Assembly (NCBI GenBank): GCA_963662175.1
Contig: OY759220.1
Span: forward strand, 42,814,136 to 42,878,135
Length of the DNA: 64,000 nucleotides
Reading direction: 5' to 3'
Source of the DNA: Aradus depressus
Taxonomy: Eukaryota > Arthropoda > Insecta > Hemiptera > Aradidae
The translations under genes were made by a program, and so were the position numbers. How positions within the stretch are numbered: the stretch's first letter is position 1; the number at the start of each line of letters is the position of its first letter. Shown here in pieces: positions 57,701-64,000 of the stretch. Under the pieces are notes generated by a model. That model was given only the letters and a program-made list of their open reading frames with translations. It was not told the DNA's origin and did no database searches.

Positions 57701-60647
57701 TTACCTCCCAGATAAAATAAACTAAGGGCCTCGGTCGGGTTACGAACCCACGTTCTTGAGCTCAGAAGTCAAGCACGCATACCACTGAGCTACCGGCGCC
57801 CTCTCTGACATATGTTGATGATTCTTCAAATAAATATACATAAATAATAATTTTGTTTAATAAGTGTTATCATGTCATGACCACCAATGTCACTTTTTCC
57901 AAATAAAAACTCATTGTCTCATCCTTAAACGAATTAAATAGTCTTTTTAATATTATTAGGTATAATAATATTGTTATACTAGTTACGAAAAACATAATAT
58001 TAAAATATTTTAAAAAATATATATAATAAAAAATCCCTACATCCGGCATTGATATTTGTTTTTTACAAAAAAAAAAAGTAAGTATTATGAAATAAATAAT
58101 GTAATTTGTCATAATGTCAACATTGGCTTTATTTAAAAGTTTTTCATGTTATTCAATGTTGATCTTGGCTATTATTATAGCATTAAGTAAACAAAATGAT
58201 TCATCTTGGAATACATAGGAACGACATTTATTTTAATAATATTACTATGACACTGAAGATTCGTACAAGTTGTGTGGCATGCTTAAGTCACATTCGTTCT
58301 TGCATCAAGGCACCGAAATATTATATATTTTTTTGTTAAAACTTTTAAAAACAACATGTGATCGGAGTCAGATGTTTGAACAATTATATTGTGATCTTTG
58401 TAACCACAAAGTAAGTAAGAAATAAAAAGTATTAACTGAGAGTTTTTAATGTTCTATTAAATGAACACTTAAAGATCTATAGCCTAAATGATGGAATTTG
58501 TGAAAAGTTCAGGAATTAGACGATAGAGCGAGTGTGAACACTGGGATGACCCGGCTGTATAGGGCATAAGCCTTGAGCCAAAAACAAGAAAATAAATAAT
58601 AAAAACGTTTAACCAATGGAAACTCATTGTTAAATTATACCTCATTTTTTTCGTATCTCTTCATCTCAATGTCCATGAGAGCGAACCACTTACTTCGCAG
58701 ATAAAGTCCGAACTCCAGCACTATATCACTAAGACGGATGAGCCCTCGAAGGGTTTTCTCTTCTGTGATATCTTCCAAAGCCATTATAGACCGCATCTCT
58801 CTGATATAGTCCAACTCTTTTTTCATCAGTTCCATGCTGTGTCTACATGAAAAAAATAAAAAAACAATGTTATTCTCCACATTTTTCAGTTTTTGATGTT
58901 ATGGATTATTCCCGAGAGTACAAAAGTTAATACGAAGAAACAAAATCTAAATGTAACGAAAAATACGTTACCGTTTTTTTTTATTATATTATTGTTATTA
59001 TATGAGGAGCATTGGACCGTTGCCCTCAAGTCCTGGGGAGTATCTGATATTTCACAGGCTCAGAATCACCGCATAACGTCCCATCCAAAGGACGACGTGC
59101 TCAACGTTTTGTACCCTCCCAGATAAAAAAAAACCTAGGGGTTCAAGCTAGAATCGAATCGATCTGAGTAAAGTAGACAAGCATGCGTCCCTAACACAAC
59201 ATGAAATATATTTCTGTATAATTTAAATAATTAATTGAAAACAGTCTGACCCTGAGTTTAAATCGGGTACCCTCTGTGCTGACAAGCCTGTCATTGCTGC
59301 CAACATAATTTCGGTTATACTCGACCCATTTGAGTGGAACAAAATTTCTCGCCATAATTTTGTTGATATTACTATTGTGATAATTTAAAAAAATGTTAAA
59401 TTAGAGATAGTTAGTTATTATGACTCATGCCCAGGCTTTAACTACGATGTCATATCGCCTACTACTAGACCGCTCTTTTGTCACCTCTGGTGGACATGAG
59501 CCCGACTCTACTGTGGGAGTCCTAAATTTTGCCTATCCTAAATTTTTATTCACCTAGGGCAGTGGTCGGCAAACTTATTAGCCAAAGAGCCAAATATGAA
59601 CATTACAATTTTAAAAAAAAAATTGGGAGCCAAATCTGCTTGTTTAGTAAACTTTTATTACACTAAATAAAACTAAATTTCATACTTAATAAATATTTAT
59701 TAATGCGAACAATGTGCTTGCATCTCCTTGGAAAGTTTGAGTAAGTCAGGTTTGTATGTTGTTGTTTTTAATTTTAGGCATGATTCCAAGTTCTCATCAA
59801 TAAGACGACTTCTCAGTTTACTCTTGATAATGTTCATGCTTGAAAAAAATTGTTCGCATATATATGTAGAACCGAAAAGGGAAAGAACAGCAAACGCGAG
59901 CTTTTTCAGCTGATCGTAAGAGTCAGGAATACTATTCCAAGCGTTGAAAATGATCATGTCTTCCTTCTCTATATTATTGCGCCTTCCGTGGATATATGTG
60001 CCAGAGCCGCACTTAAGGAGCCAAAGAGCCACATGCGGCTCTGGAGCCGCACTTTGCCGACCACTGACCTAGGGCAACTAAGTGCCTCGGCGGGGTTTCG
60101 AACCCACGATCTTGAGCTCAAAAGGCAAAGCATGCATACCACTGAGCTACCGACCCCCTCTGTTAAATTAAATATAATTAAAAATAAATAAATAATAAAT
60201 ATAAAATAAACAAATAAAATAAAATACAATTATTGTATCTCATTTCCTGTAGAAATTGTTGCTGGTATTCTAATAACTTTTGATTTCTACAGTAGTTTCC
60301 GAAAAGAGCCCTAATAAAAATATCGAAAGCATGACGTGCAACTTTGAAGAAAGTGCACATATGCACATATTTTTAAAAAAAATTCAAATAATAATTATTT
60401 CATTTGGAATTCTTCTAAAGATAATAATAAGATGCCATCTTGTTTTCCTAAATTTGCAAAAATGTTCAATCTATTCTAAAGGTATAAATTATCTTACTGA
60501 ATGGGGGCAAGGAAATGAATAGCGTAAAATAGAGAACAAATATTGGGTTTATTGGCACTGACCTACATTATAAATTAAAAAACTAAGATTGGAAAATGAA
60601 AAAAAAAAAAAAATTTACGTAGATGCGCCAAGGGACTTTTTATTTAT

Positions 60648-60731
<84 letters not shown>

Positions 60732-62389
60732 TATATATATATCAATAGTGCGTGATTTTTTTTTTTCAGTCTCAGGGAAGCATAATGTAACTCACTTATG
60801 CATTTTGTCTGTACTTTTGGACATGTTTCTATTCCAAGCTTTTTCAAATTTGTCAACTTCACCCAATCGCTTATTGCAGTTCTCTTGACCCATTTCAAAC
60901 AGTTCACTACATATTTGACGAAGGTCTTCTTTTAGTCTGAAAATTCAAAGAATTTTAGAAAAAAACAAGCTCAAGGGAACACAATTTCAAAATAAAATTA
61001 ATATAATAATTAATAGTACTACATACTTGTTATATATATCGTAGACTTTTTCTCCAAATTCTTGAAAAGCTTGACCATCGGGATCATTTTCAAATAAGTT
61101 TTCATAAAATGCATCTTCCTCATAGCCATCCATAAAAGCCTTTTCTAATTCTTGTTTCTTTATCACTGCTATTCGTATCTTTTCTTCCTCTTCGGCTATA
61201 TCCTGTTCTTGCATTTCTATTTCTTTAAGCGGCCCACTGTAATATACAAAATAATTATACATGTGAGTCGACACATCCATTTATGAACAAGATAAATACA
61301 CATTTATTATGTTTACAAATTGTCTAAGAATTGACTTCCAAATGTCTGGACAAACTGTTGTTAGGCAGCATGAAATAAGAAAAACAGTGGAGTGCGAGTC
61401 AGATCTCGCGAGATCGAGGGCATTGGACCCTCTAAGAACCATCACAATAAGTATTTGTGGTAAAAAAAAACAGCTGATTATTGTTCATAGGTAGTTTGAA
61501 GTTACATCTCCTGGCGATCTTATTGGCTCATCGTTAGACGAAAAAGCTGCACCGAGCTTTCCCAAAATATTAAAGCTAATTTGTTGTTATACTCCAATTT
61601 GAGAACAACTGTATTTAATTTATGGGATTAGTGCGTCAATATTGTTACCTACAGTCGCACAGGGCAACTCTACATTGGCTGTGTTTTCCCAGTCAAATAT
61701 TTCAAAATGTTTTATTCAACTTTTTCCTTATTATTTCTCATGAGCTCTAGTCCTCATATAAATGCCCTTGTCGCAGTTATTTGGCTTTTTGAGTTGAACC
61801 ATCTCTCACCCCCCCTCCCCTTTGACTGAAATTCAATAGGTGTCATCCTTATGGAATATTGGATTTTTAATTATAACATTTCGTGTTGACATTACGCAGA
61901 CAGTTATTAGAGATTTCTGACTTTTTTTTTTTTTAATCCCATTTTGAAACTACTATTTCTCAGAGGAGAGAAATGAATATTACATAGTTTTACAAAAAAA
62001 AAAATTTTAAATGGTGTTTTTGAGGTAATCAAAAAACAAATATTTGAAAAACTATTTTTCAGGAAATGTTATGTATAATAAATACATCAACACAAAGCTC
62101 TATAACATTGAATGTGTATATTTTGAGTTATGGACATTTGAAACATCCAAAACAAGGCCAATGTTGAGCTTTGAAACATAGAGACCAATATTTAAATATC
62201 AATAAATCCTGCTCACAGATGTGCTTTCCTTCCAATTTCTCGTTCTTTCGGAGTAACCTTTTTGTAGTCGTAATATATCAAATTGGGGACGTATGCTGCT
62301 AGATCCTCTTTGAAACGATTCAATTTAGCACAAGGATTACCAGACATGGTTATAGAGATTAGTTCTTTAAACCGCCTCAGGTATTGCAC
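51465..62389 (-). CDS. DRC3: Dynein regulatory complex subunit 3 (DRC3/LRRC48), C-terminal part, seven exons
   Basis: Family role: subunit of the nexin-dynein regulatory complex, which links outer doublet microtubules and controls dynein in motile cilia and flagella. Exons on the - strand: 62389-62217, 61236-61027, 60936-60796, 58842-58641, 54799-54602, 53042-52903, 51744-51465. All have GT/AG borders and join in phase to give 447 residues up to TAG. The order matches DRC3: end of the leucine-rich repeats (VQYLRRFKEL, MSGNPC, LIYYDYKRV), then a coiled coil (EEEEKIRIAVIKKQELEKAF), FENDPDGQAF, a helical middle, NAILTMHEIHMLNIDTKEDQ, and a C-terminal MKRNRQAVLRI helix. The N-terminal repeat exons lie beyond 64000. 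In an insect, expression in sperm would be expected. Confidence 0.93.
51892..52232 (+). repeat. tRNA-derived SINE with 11-bp target duplication
   Basis: Head GGCGCCGGTAGCTCAGTGG, box B GGGTTCGAAACCC, full body, ending CCTAACCT. Flanked by AACACCATACT (51881-51891 and 52233-52243). The intact promoter boxes suggest a fairly young copy. Confidence 0.92.
52738..52850 (-). repeat. Antisense SINE fragment
   Basis: Complement of the SINE body: 'gtcatatcgcct', 'ctctggtggacatgagcccg' and 'catcgcttaacgtcccatcc'. Both ends are missing. Confidence 0.75.
52903..53042 (-). CDS. DRC3: DRC3 exon: conserved NAI-HEIH block
   Basis: Acceptor TTTTCAG, donor GTAAGT. Encodes YMKSKDMMNNAILTMHEIHM and LNIDTKEDQLMQKLKNWHQE, the best-conserved C-terminal part of the family (vertebrate NA...HDIHLLKID.RED). 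Confidence 0.94.
53680..54278 (-). repeat. Family 'T' copy, near full length
   Basis: On the - strand from 'ataggggaagttatgtaata' near 54278 to 'ctggggaagtacattgtcgg' near 53690, with three internal units. Beyond GGGGAAGTA it continues with 'cattgtcggtga', also present after the copy at 404-1236, so the true right end lies further out. Confidence 0.6.
54602..54799 (-). CDS. DRC3: DRC3 exon: helical segment
   Basis: Acceptor TTTTTTAG, donor GTTAGT, exactly 66 codons. Encodes EVIAQYERNLGEINNGFMEA, a stretch with FYRRMRDSELDF, and ends LPPHLRP, equivalent to the LP..LR block before KDT in vertebrate DRC3. Confidence 0.92.
54905..55190 (-). repeat. Second jockey-like LINE 3' fragment
   Basis: Shares 'actggctattttacgaag', 'ggagacataa', 'ggaatttcttatat' and 'atcactgtcactgctgc' with 1759-1990. 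More degraded; the - strand frame is interrupted. A further piece repeats near 54355-54425. Confidence 0.55.
55191..57058. other. DRC3 intron sequence, mostly unassigned
   Basis: AT-rich intron. A family T fragment is visible at about 55565-55890 on the - strand; otherwise I see nothing. Confidence 0.55.
57059..57388 (+). repeat. tRNA-derived SINE with 11-bp target duplication
   Basis: GGGCGCCGGTAGCTCAGTGG head, box B GGGTTCAAAACCC, body, tail CCTAACCT. Flanked by AACTTATATTT (57048-57058 and about 57389-57399). Confidence 0.92.
57456..57803 (-). repeat. tRNA-derived SINE, inverted, with 13-bp target duplication
   Basis: Full antisense copy, from the GGTTAGG-like tail to GAGCTACCGGCGCCC. 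Flanked by TCTGACATATGTT (57443-57455 and 57804-57816). It lies only about 68 bp from the opposite-strand copy at 57059-57388. Confidence 0.92.
57817..58640. other. DRC3 intron, no feature recognised
   Basis: AT-rich intron between the inverted SINE and the next exon. Nothing identifiable. Confidence 0.6.
58641..58842 (-). CDS. DRC3: DRC3 exon: helical segment
   Basis: Acceptor CATGTAG, donor GTATAA. Encodes SMELMKKELDYIREMRSIMA and LIRLSDIVLEFGLYLRSK, 67 codons ending in phase 0. Aligns with the L...I..L....DI..LFD.LM.LE region. Confidence 0.88.
59000..59170 (-). repeat. Diverged antisense SINE fragment
   Basis: Contains 'cgcataacgtcccatccaaa' and 'ggacgacgtgctcaacg', then 'ccctcccagataaaa'. 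A frame here reads RITSHPKDDVLNVLYPP, strikingly like RLKSHPKDDVLKVFFNFP from the C repeats of the Helitron array. Confidence 0.8.
59560..60066 (-). mobile_element. Deleted hAT transposon (507 bp) with 8-bp target duplication
   Basis: Ends CAGTGGTCGGCAAAC and TTTGCCGACCACTG, flanked by ACCTAGGG (59552-59559 and 60067-60074). Behind the right end a subterminal GAGCCGCATGTGGCTCTTTG motif is typical of hAT elements related to the ZBED5-like/Buster transposases. Only the last part of the transposase remains inside, so it is a large internal deletion derivative. Confidence 0.92.
59700..60032 (-). pseudogene. hAT transposase C-terminal remnant (dimerisation domain)
   Basis: 110-residue open frame with LKKLAFAVLSLFGSTYICEQ, FFSSMNIIKSKLRSRL and DENLESCLKL, the C-terminal hAT dimerisation region of ZBED5-type transposases, where the usual form is FGSTY.CEQ.FS.M..IKS..RS.L.DE.L...L. 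The zinc-finger N-terminus and the catalytic core upstream are deleted. The frame is intact to the stop near 59700. The ATG used here is only the first in the remnant. Confidence 0.88.
60649..60742. repeat. (TA)n microsatellite
   Basis: About 90 bases of almost pure TA with one interruption near 60723, just downstream of the DRC3 exon at 60796-60936. It produces Ile/Tyr-repeat frames on both strands that are not genes. Confidence 0.97.
60796..60936 (-). CDS. DRC3: DRC3 exon: helical segment
   Basis: Acceptor TTTTCAG, donor GTGAGT. Encodes KLKEDLRQICSELFEMGQEN and CNKRLGEVDKFEKAW, matching the IC..IFE.GL...RK.E...F region of DRC3. Confidence 0.9.
61027..61236 (-). CDS. DRC3: DRC3 exon: acidic coiled coil
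   Basis: Acceptor TTACAG, donor GTATGT. Encodes GPLKEIEMQEQDIAEEEEK and so on, strongly helical, then AFMDGYEEDAFYENLFENDP and DGQAF. The last block matches the AF..(8-10)..F.D..AED.DG motif of the family. Confidence 0.92.
61785..61925 (-). repeat. Family 'T' fragment
   Basis: Contains 'ccctcccctttgactgaaat' and 'tcaataggtgtcatccttat', the complement of family T internal units. Lies in the DRC3 intron. Confidence 0.5.
62217..62389 (-). CDS. DRC3: DRC3 exon: end of leucine-rich repeat domain
   Basis: Encodes VQYLRRFKELISITMSGNPC and a YVPNLIYYDYKRVTPKERE cap. In DRC3 proteins the equivalent reads roughly YLRRFK..L..L..NP followed by a YLDYRR cap. Donor GTGAGC. Confidence 0.92.
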
Positions 62390-62439
62390 CTAAAAAATAA
62401 ATACATTTATCTACTTTATTCATCAAGAGAGGTACAAGA

Positions 62440-63430
62440 GGGCGCCAATGGTATGCGAGCTCAGTGGTATGCGTGCTTGCTTACTGAGCTCAAGATCGAG
62501 GATTCGAAACCCAGCCAAGGTCCTTAGTCTATTTGATCTGATGGGTAAAATAAACTTAAGCAAGCCGTCCTTCGGATTGGACGTTAAGTGATGGTCACGA
62601 GCCTGTACGATGTCAGGTACTCGTTAAAGACCCCTTACCCTATGTGAATCAAAATTTAGAGTAGGCAAAATTTAGGACTCCCATTGTAGAGTCGGGCTCA
62701 TGTCCACCAGAGTGACAAAAGAGCGCTCTGTTTGTAGGCGATATTACCTTGTAGTTAAAGAGAGAGAGTCAGAGAGGGCGCCGGTAGTTCAGTGGTATGC
62801 GTGCTTGCCTTCTGAGCACAAGATCGTGGCTTCGAAACCCGGCCAAGGTCCTTAGTCTATTTGATCTGATGGGTAAAATAAACTTAAGCAAGCCGTCCTT
62901 CGGATTGGACGTTAAGTGATGGTCACGAGCCTGTACGATGTCAGGTACTCGTTAAAGACCCCTTACCCTATGTGAATCAAAATTTAGAGTAGGCAAAATT
63001 TAGGACTCCCATTGTAGAGTCGGGCTCATGTCCACCAGAGTGACAAAAGAGCGCTCTGTTTGTAGGCGATATGACCTTGTAGTTAAAGAGAGAGAGTCAG
63101 AGAGGGCGCCGGTAGTTCAGTGGTATGCGTGCTTGCCTTCTGAGCACAAGATCGTGGCTTCGAAACCCGACCGAGGCCCTTAGTTTATTTCATCTGGGAG
63201 GTAAAATAAACTTAAGCACACCGTCCTTCAGGTGAGACGTTAAGCGATGGTCCCGAGCCTGTACGATGTCAGGTACTCGTTAAAGACCCCTTACCCTACG
63301 TGAATCAAAATTTAGAGTAGGCAAAATTTAGGACTCCCATTGTAGAGTCGGGCTCATGTCCACCGGAGTGACAAAAGAGCGCTCTGTTAGTAGGCGATAT
63401 GACCTTGTAGTTAAAGTCCGGTCATAAGTC
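62440..63430 (+). repeat. Three SINE copies in direct tandem
   Basis: Heads (GGGCGCC) at 62440, 62776 and 63104, giving spacings of 336 and 328 bp. The first carries a scrambled head (GGGCGCCAATGGTATGCGAG). The copies are joined by GAGAGAGAGTCAGAGA and share private changes such as 'gaccccttaccctatgtgaa' and 'ccattgtagagtcgggctca', so they arose by duplication of one copy and not by separate insertions. The last ends 'cataagtcgtaataactaac'. Confidence 0.9.
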
Positions 63431-64000
63431 GTAATAACTAACTAGGTACATTAGTACTAACCTCCTGTGAGTGCGTTTTGGGGTAGACTATCCATCCAGA
63501 TAGGCCACTTTTTTCCTAAATAGCAGGAAAGAAACCAGCTGGCTTCAAAATAATCCCCAGATTAGCGTAATAAAAGCCCGTTATTAATCCGAGTTGATCT
63601 AAAACTTGCTATCTTGGAAAAATTAATGGAGAAATAAGTTTTTTTTGGCCACTCTAGTACAAAAAATACGACAATTCTATTTGTAATAGCAATATGTTCG
63701 ATACAATTATTATTATTTTCGGCTTTGGATTGATCTCGATTTTTGGCTATTTCCACTTGAACCTCGACAGATACGAAAAGAATATATATAACCAAAATTG
63801 TAGACGCGTGCAAGTAAAAAAATCGTTCTTATAAAAAAATGAATTGCTTGCAAGTTACCAATAGGATCTTCAAATTTCCTGTACGACTGATTCCTAAATC
63901 AGCAATCAGCTGTTTCATAAATGTACATGTACAAAGCAAGTCATATTACATTTATTTAAATATACATGAATTCGATCATTTCATTTCTTCGCTGAAAATC
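63431..64000. other. DRC3 intron to window edge, no feature recognised
   Basis: No leucine-rich-repeat exon could be found here on the - strand, so the upstream DRC3 exons are beyond the window. Confidence 0.55.

Larger units (their letters stand above)
59406..60160 (-). repeat. Antisense SINE interrupted by a hAT element
   Basis: Left part 59406-59559 (tail to 'tattcacctaggg') and right part 60067-60160 ('ctaagtgcctcggcggggtt' to 'actgagctaccgac'). The middle of the SINE is also deleted relative to full copies. Confidence 0.85.

Noticed and set aside
60589..60907. Ile/Tyr-repeat ORFs on both strands
   Set aside because: Produced by the (TA)n microsatellite overlapping a DRC3 exon.

Overview
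This is AT-rich eukaryotic nuclear DNA, most likely from an arthropod and probably an insect. The evidence is intron-split genes, an I-group LINE carrying its own RNase H, Helitron and hAT transposons, and a tRNA-derived SINE ending in CCTAA-like repeats. The species cannot be resolved from the sequence alone.

Two conserved host genes sit at the two ends and point at each other. On the + strand, 1-11326 holds the last ten coding exons of a secretory-pathway Ca2+/Mn2+ P-type ATPase (ATP2C/SPCA family). On the - strand, 62389 down to 51465 holds the last seven coding exons of DRC3 (LRRC48), a nexin-dynein regulatory complex subunit of motile axonemes. Each set joins in phase at GT/AG splice sites. 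The 5' parts of both genes lie outside the window. I see no functional link between the two genes.

The roughly 40 kb between them is almost entirely mobile or repetitive DNA. At 18800-19690 lies a decayed DDE transposase split by a hAT-type MITE with an 8-bp target duplication. From 19717 to 49282 runs a 29.6-kb array with Helitron termini: TC at the left edge after an A, and a GC hairpin plus CTAG at the right edge before a T. It holds five tandem Helitron-like copies, each built from three repeat classes: A (~143 bp), B (33-bp subunits, ~22-codon open period) and C (~441 bp). Class C appears to be an amplified antisense copy of the same SINE found elsewhere in the window, so its recurrent 78-87-residue ORFs are probably by-products. 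A 6.4-kb LINE with two intact ORFs is nested inside a C repeat. A foldback element (50309-51380) follows the array.

The introns of both host genes carry SINE copies (several with target duplications, one interrupted by a hAT element, one tandemly triplicated), LINE relics and fragments of an unclassified dispersed family. The most unusual object is the Helitron array with its SINE-derived internal satellite and its different internal and terminal 3' ends. No CRISPR array, rRNA gene or functional tRNA gene was found.
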